A stretch of 64,000 nucleotides of DNA from Roseovarius gaetbuli. GTDB taxonomy: Bacteria; Pseudomonadota; Alphaproteobacteria; Rhodobacterales; Rhodobacteraceae. The stretch lies in contig NZ_FWFJ01000004.1 of assembly GCF_900172365.1 (NCBI RefSeq), positions 89,673-153,672 on the forward strand, in the 5' to 3' direction. Numbering within the stretch: position 1 is the stretch's first letter; each line of letters starts with the position of its first letter. Under the pieces are notes generated by a model. That model did not search any database and was not told the origin of the DNA. It saw nothing but the letters and a program-made list of their open reading frames with translations. Shown one piece after another: positions 1 to 8,288 of this stretch. A program made the position numbers and the translations under genes.

Positions 1-476
1 GGGTCGCCCTGAAGCGCGAGAATTTCGGGTGCAACTGAATGATCCGTGCCGCGCGCAGTTGGCGCCGCCTCGGGGATATTCTGCGGATTGTCGGAAAACC
101 GGCGCAGATAGGCGAGAAGATCGGCGCGTTCTTGCGCATCCTCCAACCCGCCAAAGCTCATCCGGGTTTTCGACACCAATGCGCGCGGATTGGCTATATA
201 GGCATCAAGCCGCGACAAATCCCAGACCAGCCCGTCAACGCCTGCGCGCTTCATCGAGGCGGAATAGGCAAAACCGTCGTGCGCGGCGGCGGGCCGTCCG
301 AACAACCCGTTAAGATGCGGCCCGATGGCGTCTTGCGCGCCCTTGCCGATCTCATGACAGCCGCTGCACATTTCAAAAACGTCGGCCCCGGCCTCGGCGT
401 CACCGATGGCCTCTGACCGCGCTGTCCCTGCCGCGAAAATCACGGCAAGGACGAAGGGTAGAAACCGTTGGGGCAT
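1..476 (-). CDS. soxE: SoxE-like c-type cytochrome, C-terminal part cut by window edge
   Basis: Secreted c-type cytochrome thought to accept electrons from the Sox thiosulfate-oxidising complex. The ATG is at 474-476, nine bases after the soxD stop, and is followed by a hydrophobic signal peptide of about 22 residues. One heme motif, CSGCH, lies near residue 37, followed by a G-P-x-L-N-G segment and a Met-containing segment near residue 100 (TRMSFGG) that probably supplies the axial ligand. The visible part resembles the C-terminal heme domain of SoxD next door, as expected for SoxE. Paracoccus SoxE is diheme, so the second heme would lie beyond base 1. The family is clear; the SoxE name rests mainly on position downstream of soxCD. 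Confidence 0.75.
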   Translation of the reverse strand, partial: MPQRFLPFVLAVIFAAGTARSEAIGDAEAGADVFEMCSGCHEIGKGAQDAIGPHLNGLFGRPAAAHDGFAYSASMKRAGVDGLVWDLSRLDAYIANPRALVSKTRMSFGGLEDAQERADLLAYLRRFSDNPQNIPEAAPTARGTDHSVAPEILALQGD

Positions 477-485
477 GATCAGCCC

Positions 486-1523
486 CTAGTCGGCGAAGCT
501 GGACAGATAAGCGGCAATGGCGGCCTGATCTTCCTCGGATTTAAGCCCTGCAAAACCCATTTTCGTGCCTTTCATATAACCGCGCGGATTGGCCAGGAAC
601 GCCGAAATAGTCTCTTCGTTCCACACCAGCCCCTCGTCGGCCCTGGCCATGAGCGCCTTTGAGTACTTGAACCCTTCAACAGACCCGGCCGCACGACCCA
701 TGACACCGTTAAGCTGTGGCCCGGCCCGATCCTTGGCACCTTCGCCAACCTGATGGCAAGCCTTGCATTTCTTGAACACCTTTTCACCGGCTTCAATCAA
801 CGCCGGATCGACGGCGGCAACTTCGGGCTCCGGCGCGGGCTCCGGTTCTGCAACCGCAACCGCAACCGGCTCTGCCTCAGCGGCCTCCGCCTCTTCCACA
901 TCCGGGGTCACGTCAAGCACGCGGGCGCGCATGGTGATCTTGACCTCATCCTTGCAGTTTTCCATGCAAGGCTCGCCCGTCCACTTGGCATATTCGGTTT
1001 CGGCGCGGTCATCGACGATAAAGCCCCCGGCATTGGGCATCTCGACCTCGGCGAAGTTCTCGTGGCTCAGGGTGAAATCCTCGTCCACGAGATTGTTGGA
1101 ATAAAGGATATAGGCCGTGATGGCGTAAACCTCGTCATTGCTCAGGCTCTGCGCATTGCCAAACGGCATCGAGCGGTTGACGTAATCCCAGACCGTCGAA
1201 AGATAGGGCCAGTATGACCCGACCGTCTTGAGCGGATCTTCGTGGTCAAGCGTATCCCAGCCCCCGGCCAGCTTGGGCCAATTGCCGACACCTTCGGCGA
1301 AATCCCCGTGACAGACGGCGCAATTCTCGGCGAACACCTCATCCCCGGTCCAGACATCGCCCGAGCCTTCGGGCAAACCGCGCCCATCGGGCATGATCTT
1401 GACATCCCAAGCGGCAATTTCCTCGGGCAGCGCGGGGCGGCCAAGGCCGAAGTCCCCGGCAAAAACGGCGGTGGCGCTGATGGCAAAGCCGGCGGCAAGG
1501 GTGAATTTAAGAAACTTCGACAT
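486..1523 (-). CDS. soxD: SoxD, diheme cytochrome subunit of sulfane dehydrogenase SoxCD
   Basis: Cytochrome partner of the molybdoenzyme SoxC in the periplasmic Sox system; it takes electrons released when the sulfane sulfur bound to SoxYZ is oxidised. At about 345 residues it is slightly shorter than Paracoccus SoxD. The order is signal peptide (ending AVFA), N-terminal heme domain with CAVCH, a long Pro/Ala/Glu/Val-rich linker, and a C-terminal class I domain with CKACH and a KMGF methionine ligand segment. I chose the ATG at 1521-1523 because the signal peptide begins there; an upstream in-frame start would add about 57 residues with no signal. The gene overlaps the end of soxC by 17 bases, which suggests translational coupling. 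Confidence 0.93.
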   Translation of the reverse strand: MSKFLKFTLAAGFAISATAVFAGDFGLGRPALPEEIAAWDVKIMPDGRGLPEGSGDVWTGDEVFAENCAVCHGDFAEGVGNWPKLAGGWDTLDHEDPLKTVGSYWPYLSTVWDYVNRSMPFGNAQSLSNDEVYAITAYILYSNNLVDEDFTLSHENFAEVEMPNAGGFIVDDRAETEYAKWTGEPCMENCKDEVKITMRARVLDVTPDVEEAEAAEAEPVAVAVAEPEPAPEPEVAAVDPALIEAGEKVFKKCKACHQVGEGAKDRAGPQLNGVMGRAAGSVEGFKYSKALMARADEGLVWNEETISAFLANPRGYMKGTKMGFAGLKSEEDQAAIAAYLSSFAD

Positions 1524-2778
1524 TCTCTGCCTCCCCGTTGGGCTTGACCCACCACGTCTGAATGCAATTGTTGTGATAGATTGAGTTGAGTCCACGCACT
1601 TCGCGCAGCTGTGTCTTGGTCGGCTGAACATAGCCGGTCTCGTCCATGGCGCGGCTCTGCAACAGCATCTCTGTCCCGTCCCACGTGGTATCAAGATAGA
1701 ACCGCGTCAGCGCCATACGCTCGCCGGGCTTGGCAAGGCGGGCGGTTTCCCATGTCTTGCCACCGTCCTTGGATACGTCCACCCGTGTGATGGCTCCCCG
1801 ACCTGACCAAGCCAGGCCGGAGATCACCAAAGGCCCGGTTCCGTGAGTGATGGGCGCTTGCGGGCTGGGCGATGTCACGACAGATTTTGCATCCATCTCC
1901 CATGTCCATTTGCGGCTGGTGCCGTCTTCCAATGTATCGGTGTATTTGCTGGTCTCTTCGCGGCTTTGCACGGCGGCATCGGTCACCTCGATCCGGCGCA
2001 GCCATTTGACCCACATATTGCCTTCCCAACCGGGCACGACAAGACGCACAGGATATCCGTGTTCCTTGCGCAACGCCTCGCCATTGGCCTTGAACGCGAC
2101 AAGCACGTCATCAAGCGCCTTTTCCATCGGGATCGAACGCCCGTTCGACGACGCATCGGCGCCCTCGACGTAAACCCATTTACCCTCGGTCTTGACGCCC
2201 GCCTCTTCCAGGATCGTGCGCAGCGGCACGCCGGTATATTCCATGTTGTGGATCATGCCGTGGGTGAACTGCGCGCCGTTCAACTGTGCGCCGGCCCATT
2301 CCATCCCGGTATTGGCCGCACATTCACAGAAATAGACGTGGTTCTCGCGCGGAAAGCGTTCAAGATCGGCGTATGTAAAGACCAGCGGCGTATCGACAAG
2401 ACCGTTGATCATCAGGCGATAATCGTCCTTGGCAAGCTCGATCGCGCCGGAATGGTGCCGCTCGAACGCACAGCCCTGCGGCGTGATCGTGCCGTCAAGC
2501 GCATGGATCGGCGTAAAGTTGATCGAGCTGATCGTATCCGCCGTCAGCCAGTCAACATTGCGCCGCACCACGTCGTTTTCAAACTGGATCGGCAGGCCAT
2601 AGGGCGTGACGTCAACGCCTTCGCCAAGACCCTGCGCCCAGGGCTGTGGCTCGACTATCAGCGGATCGGGCGTTGCCGCCTTGGCCGCGCCCGCCGCAAG
2701 CGCACCGGCCCCCGCCGCTGCCGCTCCGCGCAGAAACCCGCGCCGTGATGTGGATTTGCCTTTGAAGGTCTCGGACAT
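1507..2778 (-). CDS. soxC: SoxC, molybdopterin sulfane dehydrogenase subunit
   Basis: Molybdenum-cofactor subunit of the SoxCD sulfane dehydrogenase, a member of the sulfite oxidase family. The 423-residue length is typical. The N-terminus has a twin-arginine signal (SRRGFLRG followed by an Ala/Gly-rich stretch), consistent with export of a folded Mo protein. The sulfite-oxidase fold is visible from about residue 85, with the molybdopterin-ligating Cys in the segment YFCECAANTG, and a C-terminal dimerisation domain follows. It lies between soxB and soxD. Presence of soxCD predicts complete oxidation of thiosulfate to sulfate rather than sulfur-globule formation. Confidence 0.95.
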   Translation of the reverse strand: MSETFKGKSTSRRGFLRGAAAAGAGALAAGAAKAATPDPLIVEPQPWAQGLGEGVDVTPYGLPIQFENDVVRRNVDWLTADTISSINFTPIHALDGTITPQGCAFERHHSGAIELAKDDYRLMINGLVDTPLVFTYADLERFPRENHVYFCECAANTGMEWAGAQLNGAQFTHGMIHNMEYTGVPLRTILEEAGVKTEGKWVYVEGADASSNGRSIPMEKALDDVLVAFKANGEALRKEHGYPVRLVVPGWEGNMWVKWLRRIEVTDAAVQSREETSKYTDTLEDGTSRKWTWEMDAKSVVTSPSPQAPITHGTGPLVISGLAWSGRGAITRVDVSKDGGKTWETARLAKPGERMALTRFYLDTTWDGTEMLLQSRAMDETGYVQPTKTQLREVRGLNSIYHNNCIQTWWVKPNGEAENVEVS

Positions 2779-2805
2779 GTTAAATGCCTCCTTTCAGCAT
2801 GAACT

Positions 2806-4503
2806 TCACGCGCCAATCACTTTGACGCTGTTATTGGGTTCAACGCGCACAGTGCCCTGTTTGCGGATATGGCTTTCGACGACATCCCAGATCTGCGGCC
2901 CTTCGGTGCCCTCGTTGACCGAGGCCCAGCCGGCGACCTGATAGGTCTTGGAGGCATCAAGCGCCTCGCCGGTTTTCAACAGGGTCATATCGGTGATCCG
3001 GCTGCCCTGCGGCTTGGTGATATCAATCCGATAGCCAAGCCCGCCAAGCCGCACCATATCGCCGCCCTGCTGGTAATAGGGGTCGGGATTGAACAGGTTG
3101 TCCGCGACATCCTCAAGGATGACATGGATAAACTCGCCGGTCATTTCGGTGCGATACGCCCGGCCATAGGTCATCGAGGTCACGTTCCAAATATCCTCTC
3201 GGGTGATATCCTGCCCCGGCAGGATCGACGGCCCCCACCGCACACCGGGCGACATGGCGATATCGGCCTCGCGCTCGCTGATCAGGGCGTCACAGATAAG
3301 ATCATCCCAGGTGCCGTTGAAGTTGCCGCGTCGGTACAAAAGGCTCTCGCTCTGGCCGATCACCTCACTCAGCTCTGCCATATAAGGCGCGCGCTGTGCG
3401 TCGATCACCTCGGTGACCGCCTTGTCCGGCTCGATCACATCGCTGAAAATCGGGATAAGCTTGTGGCGGAAGCCCATCATCCGGCCGTCGCGCACATCAA
3501 GATCGACGCGGCTGACGAATTTGCCGTTCGACCCGCTGGCGACGATGATCGTCTCGCCAACCAAAACCGGCTCGGGCAAGGCATCATGGGTGTGCCCCGA
3601 CAGGATGACGTCAATGCCGGTGACCTTACCGGCCATCTTCTTGTCGACGTCAAAACCGTTATGGCTGAGCACGACGACCAACTCGGCGCCCTTGGCGCGC
3701 ACTTCGTCAACCATCGCCTGCATGTTCTCGTCGCGGATACCAAAGCTGTATTCCGGGAACATCCAGCCGGGATTGGCAATCGGCATGTAAGGAAAAGCCT
3801 GACCGATCACGGCAACATTGACGCCGCCGCGCTCGAAGAACTTGTAAGGCGGGAAGATATCAACCGGCTCGTCCCATTCCGCGTCAAAGATATTCTGGCC
3901 AAGGGCGGCAAAGGGCAATCCCTCGACAATCTCCTGCACGCGCTCTGACCCGAGCGTGAATTCCCAGTGAAAGGTCATCGCATCCGGCTTCAATGCGTTC
4001 ATCACGTTGACCATGTCCTGACCTTCGGTCTGGTAACAGGTGTAAGATCCGTGCCATGTGTCGCCGCCATCCAGCAGGATCGCATCAGGGCGGTCGGCGC
4101 GAATCGCGTTGATCACGGTCGACACCCGGTCAAGCCCGCCAACCCGGCCATAGGCCTGCGCAAGCGCCGAAAAATCGCCCGAGCTCAGTGCGTAATGCGA
4201 GGGGCTACCGTCGTCGATGCCATACATCTTGCGGAAATCGGCGCCGGTGACATGCGGCACCTGCCCCTTGTTGTCGCCCACGCCGATATTGATCGACGGC
4301 TCGCGGAAATAGATCGGCTTTAGCTGCGCGTGAATGTCGGTGATATGGATCAGCGACACATTGCCAAAGGTATCAAACTGCAAGAGCTGATCCTGCGTCA
4401 GCGCCTGTTGCGCCGCAACCCTCGACCACTGGCCAAAGGATGACGCGCCCAGAATGGCCGAAGCCGCCATGCTCGTCTGAAGAAAATCACGCCGCGAGAT
4501 CAT
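2806..4503 (-). CDS. soxB: SoxB, thiosulfohydrolase
   Basis: Dimanganese hydrolase that releases sulfate from the thiosulfonate carried on the SoxY cysteine; a 5'-nucleotidase-family metallophosphoesterase. The 565-residue length fits. Metal-binding motifs are all visible: HITDIHAQ near residue 60, LDGGDTWHGS near 150, LSHNGFD near 280 and LSGHTHD near 305. The C-terminal 5'-nucleotidase domain follows. The N-terminus is a Tat-type signal (SRRDFLQT). I chose the ATG at 4501-4503 because a GGAAGGG ribosome site precedes it by about 7 bases; an ATG eight codons upstream lacks one. A hairpin terminator separates it from soxA, so soxB may partly rely on readthrough or its own promoter. Confidence 0.95.
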   Translation of the reverse strand: MISRRDFLQTSMAASAILGASSFGQWSRVAAQQALTQDQLLQFDTFGNVSLIHITDIHAQLKPIYFREPSINIGVGDNKGQVPHVTGADFRKMYGIDDGSPSHYALSSGDFSALAQAYGRVGGLDRVSTVINAIRADRPDAILLDGGDTWHGSYTCYQTEGQDMVNVMNALKPDAMTFHWEFTLGSERVQEIVEGLPFAALGQNIFDAEWDEPVDIFPPYKFFERGGVNVAVIGQAFPYMPIANPGWMFPEYSFGIRDENMQAMVDEVRAKGAELVVVLSHNGFDVDKKMAGKVTGIDVILSGHTHDALPEPVLVGETIIVASGSNGKFVSRVDLDVRDGRMMGFRHKLIPIFSDVIEPDKAVTEVIDAQRAPYMAELSEVIGQSESLLYRRGNFNGTWDDLICDALISEREADIAMSPGVRWGPSILPGQDITREDIWNVTSMTYGRAYRTEMTGEFIHVILEDVADNLFNPDPYYQQGGDMVRLGGLGYRIDITKPQGSRITDMTLLKTGEALDASKTYQVAGWASVNEGTEGPQIWDVVESHIRKQGTVRVEPNNSVKVIGA

Positions 4504-4562
4504 ATCGGACCCTTCCACATCCCGCATAGGTTACATGCGGTTTTTTGAATGTTTTCCACTGA

Positions 4563-4597
4563 AGAAAACCCCGCCCGACGAAACGCCAGGCGGGGCC
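4563..4597 (-). terminator. Intrinsic terminator or attenuator between soxA and soxB
   Basis: Inverted arms CCCCGCC (4569-4575) and GGCGGGG (4589-4595) enclose a 13-base loop. Read on the minus strand the hairpin is followed by a short T run and lies just after the soxA stop. It probably attenuates transcription into soxB rather than ending the operon. Confidence 0.6.
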
Positions 4598-4604
4598 TTT
4601 TGAT

Positions 4605-5462
4605 TTAGTTTCTGATCGACGGTCCTTCGACCGAAAGACCGTTGCCGCGCGAAGCAACATAAAGCTCAAGCGCGATGAACTCGGGGCTGCCTGGCTTGAA
4701 GGTCTCGGCGCGGGTATCGCGCACGCAGCCCTTGAAGCGCGCATGGACCGCGTTCAGCTTGGTGTTCTTGAGACGATAGGTCGGAAAGCCGTTGATCTGG
4801 CCCTGGCTCAGGTGATCCGCGCGGATCATCTTGCCATAGCTGTTCTCGTGGCAATTCGCACAAGACAACTCAAGCTGACCGGTACGGGTATAGTAGAGCT
4901 CTTTGCCCTGCTCCCAAGTCGACTGGACTGGGCCGTCGATCGCCACATTCACCGGCATGCCACGCGAGACCGAAGCCAGAAGCGCGGTCATGTTGACCAT
5001 GTCCCCGCCAGTGTACTTCCACTTTTCGGCACCCATGCGGTTTTCACGGCAATCGTTGATCTGCATCTCCAGAGTGCGAACTTCGCCAGCGGCCTCGTTC
5101 CACTTGGGATAGACCGCGCGCACGCCCTTCATGCTTTCGTCGGCGGCACCGTGACAGCTTGAACAAGACTTGCCCTCACTGCCATCCGCCGTCTCCCAGG
5201 TCTCTTGTGCCTGTTCGACAAAGATCATGCCAGGATTGTCGAAATCATCGGCCTGCATAGCGCGGGTCTCTGTGCCGCGGAAATGCCAGCCGGAATAGAT
5301 CTCGTCCATCGCATCCGAAAGATGCGCCGGGGCCGCCGTGCGGGTGACCATCTCGATCTCTTCGTTGACGATCAGCGTGTCTTCGACCGGATCGGCAAAT
5401 GCCGATCCCGCCGCAATCACGCCGACGCTCATCAGAGCCGTCCAAAGATTTGTTTTTCTCAT
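4605..5462 (-). CDS. soxA: SoxA, diheme cytochrome subunit of SoxAX
   Basis: SoxA pairs with SoxX to couple thiosulfate oxidatively to the SoxY cysteine. The protein has about 285 residues and a signal peptide ending SAFA. Heme motifs CSSCH (near residue 100) and CANCH (near 201) mark the diheme form seen in Paracoccus and Rhodovulum. The catalytic heme-ligand cysteine is visible at about residue 246 in KGCVRDTRAE. I chose the ATG at 5460-5462, which lies about 7 bases after a GGGAGGG ribosome site; the ATG two codons upstream abuts that site. It follows soxZ by 25 bases. Confidence 0.95.
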   Translation of the reverse strand: MRKTNLWTALMSVGVIAAGSAFADPVEDTLIVNEEIEMVTRTAAPAHLSDAMDEIYSGWHFRGTETRAMQADDFDNPGMIFVEQAQETWETADGSEGKSCSSCHGAADESMKGVRAVYPKWNEAAGEVRTLEMQINDCRENRMGAEKWKYTGGDMVNMTALLASVSRGMPVNVAIDGPVQSTWEQGKELYYTRTGQLELSCANCHENSYGKMIRADHLSQGQINGFPTYRLKNTKLNAVHARFKGCVRDTRAETFKPGSPEFIALELYVASRGNGLSVEGPSIRN

Positions 5463-5487
5463 TCTCATCCCTCCCTGACGAGTGACC

Positions 5488-5817
5488 TTATTTCAGCGCG
5501 ATTTTCTTGGCTTCCTCGTAGACAGAGCCATCATCGTCATACCAGGTGAACTTGAACTCACCGGCCTCGGGCACGGTGGCCTCGAATTCGAAATAAGGGT
5601 TGGTGGAAATCGCGGGCTCCATCTTCACATCAAGAACGCTCTCACCGTTGAATTCACAGGTGAAGCGGTTGATGATCGAGCGCGGGATAATGTTGCCGTC
5701 CGCGTCTTTGCGCTGACCGGATTCCATCGCGTGGTTGATCAGGGTCTTGATCGTCACTGCATCGCCAGCAGCGGCAGATTTCGGAACCTTGACGCGGGGT
5801 TTGACGTCTTGTGCCAT
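5488..5817 (-). CDS. soxZ: SoxZ, partner of the sulfur carrier SoxY
   Basis: Small 109-residue beta-sandwich protein that forms the SoxYZ carrier on which sulfur intermediates are held. No signal peptide is present, as expected because SoxZ is exported with SoxY as a complex. Family features include the N-terminal KPRVKVPKSA and a C-terminal aromatic-acidic stretch (FTWYDDDG). Its order X-Y-Z-A-B is the standard one. Identification is firm from length, content and position. Confidence 0.95.
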   Translation of the reverse strand: MAQDVKPRVKVPKSAAAGDAVTIKTLINHAMESGQRKDADGNIIPRSIINRFTCEFNGESVLDVKMEPAISTNPYFEFEATVPEAGEFKFTWYDDDGSVYEEAKKIALK

Positions 5818-5841
5818 TGTCGTGTCTCCTTGAGATATGCC

Positions 5842-6258
5842 TTAGCCGCCGCAGCCGCCGATTGTGACCTTGACGTTGCTCGACGCCTGAACGAACGAGC
5901 CGTCCGCCATCTTGGCAATCGCCACCACGTCCTGCGTGCCGGCAAGGCGGATGCGTGTCGACGCCGCCTGCGACGCCGCAAGTGCGCCAAAGGCAAAGGT
6001 CGCAACGCCCGGTGTCGGGTTGCCGGTGGCCAGCACCATGATCTGGCTTGCGCCGGGGGCCGAAACTTCGATCGGAACGGTGTTGCCGTTTTCCGCGATC
6101 TCGGGCGCAGTCAGGGTGATGCCACCCTCGCCAATCGCCGCGCCGCCGGTGAAGGCCGCGATAGCGTCCTCGGCGGCTGCCGTGGCCCGCAGGGGCAGAC
6201 CAAAGGCCACGAACGCCCCTGCCCCCATAACCATAACTTTCCGTCTGGTCAGTGTCAT
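5842..6258 (-). CDS. soxY: SoxY, sulfur-carrying subunit
   Basis: Carrier protein to whose C-terminal cysteine the sulfur intermediates are bound. The 138-residue protein ends in GGCGG, the flexible swinging arm with the functional cysteine two residues from the end. The N-terminus carries a Tat signal (TRRKVMVMGAG), which exports the SoxYZ pair. It is preceded by soxX at 40 bases and followed by soxZ at 24 bases, so the three genes are probably translated from one message. Confidence 0.96.
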   Translation of the reverse strand: MTLTRRKVMVMGAGAFVAFGLPLRATAAAEDAIAAFTGGAAIGEGGITLTAPEIAENGNTVPIEVSAPGASQIMVLATGNPTPGVATFAFGALAASQAASTRIRLAGTQDVVAIAKMADGSFVQASSNVKVTIGGCGG

Positions 6259-6298
6259 TGTGTCAAACTCCTGATCTCATTCATCCCGCAGGGGACGG

Positions 6299-6769
6299 TC
6301 ATTCCTTAAGGGTCACCAGGTAGGCAACCACGTCTTCAATCTGCTGCGCCGACAAAAGCGGGCCGAACGTGTCGTCGGGGGCCTCGCCGGTATAGGCGTT
6401 GCCCGGACGGATAAAGCCTTCGGTCTTGTAGAAAGACGGCATCATCGAGTCGGGGAACATCATCTTGGCGTTGGCAACGATGCCACGCAGTTCCTCTTCG
6501 CTCCAGCGTTCGCCGACCCCGTCAAGCGACGGTCCGATCTCGCCCTGGAACGGCACATCGCTCAGGTCGCTGACCTGATGGCAGGCCACACAGTTGCCCA
6601 GGGATTTGTTGCCAACCACCTCGCGACCGCCGACCGCATCGCCGGGTGCACCGGACAGGGATTGGCTTACGCTGCCATCTTCGAATTTAACATCCGAAGG
6701 GGCCACCTCGGCGGCGGATACCGCAAAGCCTGTAAAGACCAGCGCCATCGTCATAATTGATCGTTTCAT
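6299..6769 (-). CDS. soxX: SoxX, monoheme cytochrome subunit of SoxAX
   Basis: Monoheme cytochrome c that accepts electrons from SoxA. The mature protein carries one heme motif, CVACH, near residue 60 and a Met ligand candidate in the MMPS segment. With the ATG at 6767-6769 it has 156 residues, a signal peptide ending SAAE and a good ribosome site (GGGAGGA, seven bases upstream). A longer frame reaching 6880 would add 37 residues with no signal and is not favoured. The 107-base gap to soxW carries a candidate SoxR site, so soxXYZAB probably starts from its own promoter. Confidence 0.93.
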   Translation of the reverse strand: MKRSIMTMALVFTGFAVSAAEVAPSDVKFEDGSVSQSLSGAPGDAVGGREVVGNKSLGNCVACHQVSDLSDVPFQGEIGPSLDGVGERWSEEELRGIVANAKMMFPDSMMPSFYKTEGFIRPGNAYTGEAPDDTFGPLLSAQQIEDVVAYLVTLKE

Positions 6770-6784
6770 GCATCCTCCCTCAAC

Positions 6785-6804
6785 ACATTCAGATTTCCGT
6801 ATAT
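6785..6804. promoter_or_regulatory. Candidate SoxR operator in the soxW-soxX gap
   Basis: A 20-bp stretch matching 14 of 20 positions with a stretch at 8241-8260 in the soxV/soxS gap; the shared pattern begins ACATTCA and has TAT near its right end. Both gaps are where SoxR of related bacteria is reported to bind. The similarity is seen by eye; its role is inferred. Confidence 0.45.
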
Positions 6805-6876
6805 CATAGGACACAATTCCGTGACCAAACAACAATAAATTCGTCTTTTTGAATTTAAAGCTATTTGAATGACCCC

Positions 6877-7455
6877 TCAATCGCCCAGATCGACCGTGCG
6901 TTCCCTGATCCGACGGGCGTGGTAACGTTGAAAATCTTCTTCAGAATCAAGTGCGTACCGTTCTTCGTTTACCCAGGTCAACAGATCGAGCGTGGTGCCC
7001 GCCTCGAATGCGCCCGGCATCACCGCCACAGCCGCCTGCGCGGCGGTTTTGCCCTCGGGCACCTCTTGCGGCATGAACAGAATCGATGGGGTGAACATCA
7101 TTCCCCATTTGCGCATGGCATCGCGCTGTGACAATTCCTCGCCGTCAAAGTCGATCAGCTCGGCAGCGCCGTAAAGGTCAAGCTGCACCACAAAGAAATT
7201 CTCGCGGATATAGCTATCGATCACCGGCAGCGGAAAAACATCCCTGTGCATCCGCTCGCAATAGATACAGCCACGTTGCTCGATCAGGATCATGAGGCGC
7301 TTGCCTTCGGCGTTGGCCTCGTCCAGATCCTCGCGCAGATCCTTGAAGGTCTCGCGCATCCAATCGGCCTTGTGCAGCCCGTCATCGCCAAGCTCGGCCG
7401 CCATCACCGGCACCGCCAGACAAAGCGCCGCCAACATCGTAAGAACCCGTTTCAT
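6877..7455 (-). CDS. soxW: SoxW, periplasmic thioredoxin-like protein
   Basis: Thioredoxin-fold protein of 192 residues with an N-terminal signal peptide ending VMAA and a CIYC redox motif near residue 62. SoxW-type proteins receive electrons from the membrane protein SoxV, encoded just upstream, and help keep SoxY reduced. The gene follows soxV by 15 bases, so the two are probably co-transcribed. The conserved cis-Pro segment (FTPS) is present near residue 122. The family is certain; the exact redox partner is by analogy with Paracoccus SoxV/SoxW. Confidence 0.88.
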   Translation of the reverse strand: MKRVLTMLAALCLAVPVMAAELGDDGLHKADWMRETFKDLREDLDEANAEGKRLMILIEQRGCIYCERMHRDVFPLPVIDSYIRENFFVVQLDLYGAAELIDFDGEELSQRDAMRKWGMMFTPSILFMPQEVPEGKTAAQAAVAVMPGAFEAGTTLDLLTWVNEERYALDSEEDFQRYHARRIRERTVDLGD

Positions 7456-7470
7456 AGCTCCCTCCTCAGC

Positions 7471-8208
7471 TTAAATATTCTGGAATACCGGAAAGGCCTC
7501 AAGCATCCATTGGGCAATGTAATTCACACTATCGGTGGCAATCAGCCCTGCAAAGACCAGCATCAAAAGCCCCATCGCCTTTTCCACCTTGGGCAGATGC
7601 CGCCGGAACTTTGACGCGAACCGCAAAAACGGACCGATGAACAACGAAGCCACCATGAACGGCGTCGTCATCGCAAAGCCGAACACAAGCAAAAGGCCAA
7701 GCCCCTTAAGCGCTGTCGCCTCGGAACTCGCGGTGAACACCACCGCCGTGAGAACGCCGCCAACGCAAGGCGTCCAACCGGCGGCAAAGGCGAACCCCAC
7801 CACATAGGCGCCCAGTACCGACATGTTCCTGGTGTCACCCGCATCCATCTGGAACACCCGGTTCAGAAACCCGATCCGCAGCACACCAAGAAAATGCAGT
7901 CCCATGACCAAGACCACCAGCGCGGCAAACAGCCGAAACTCGGTCTGAAACCCGCGAAACGCCTGGCTAAGCCCAAAGGCCGCCGCGCCGAGCAGGACAA
8001 ACACCGTGATGATTCCCGCCGAGAACATCACCGAGGCCGCAAAGGCCCGGCGCCGCACACCGGGCGCAAGCTTGCCCTCGGCGCTTATCTCGGAAATCGA
8101 GGCCCCCGCCATATAGCTCAGGTAAAACGGCACAATCGGCAAAACGCAGGGCGAGAAAAAGACGATCAGACCGCCCAGAAACGCACTTAGAATCGAGACG
8201 TCAAACAT
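7471..8208 (-). CDS. soxV: SoxV, CcdA-family thiol electron transporter
   Basis: Integral membrane protein of the CcdA/DsbD family, about 245 residues with six hydrophobic segments. The two conserved cysteine regions are visible: FFSPCVLPIVP near residue 20 and GWTPCVGG near residue 155. In Paracoccus, SoxV carries electrons from cytoplasmic thioredoxin to periplasmic SoxW. I chose the ATG at 8206-8208; an in-frame ATG 12 codons upstream would lie inside the candidate SoxR-controlled divergent promoter. It is divergent from soxS. Confidence 0.92.
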   Translation of the reverse strand: MFDVSILSAFLGGLIVFFSPCVLPIVPFYLSYMAGASISEISAEGKLAPGVRRRAFAASVMFSAGIITVFVLLGAAAFGLSQAFRGFQTEFRLFAALVVLVMGLHFLGVLRIGFLNRVFQMDAGDTRNMSVLGAYVVGFAFAAGWTPCVGGVLTAVVFTASSEATALKGLGLLLVFGFAMTTPFMVASLFIGPFLRFASKFRRHLPKVEKAMGLLMLVFAGLIATDSVNYIAQWMLEAFPVFQNI

Positions 8209-8240
8209 CGGGGGCCCCTCAGACTGCTTGCTTGGCAAAC

Positions 8241-8260
8241 ACATTCAAACTATCATATGT
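8241..8260. promoter_or_regulatory. Candidate SoxR operator in the soxV/soxS divergent gap
   Basis: This 20-bp element (begins ACATTCA, ends CATATGT) matches the one at 6785-6804 at 14 of 20 positions. Its ends are ACAT and ATGT, giving weak dyad symmetry. It sits between the divergent soxV and soxS starts (8208 and 8289). SoxR, encoded at 8671, is the obvious ligand, but this is inference. Confidence 0.45.
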
Positions 8261-8288
8261 TTTAGAGTACCCGTCAATCGGAACCCAC

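Noticed and set aside
2869..3948. Plus-strand frame of 359 codons over soxB
   Set aside because: Antisense to soxB, which has all metal-binding motifs. The plus frame has no signatures.
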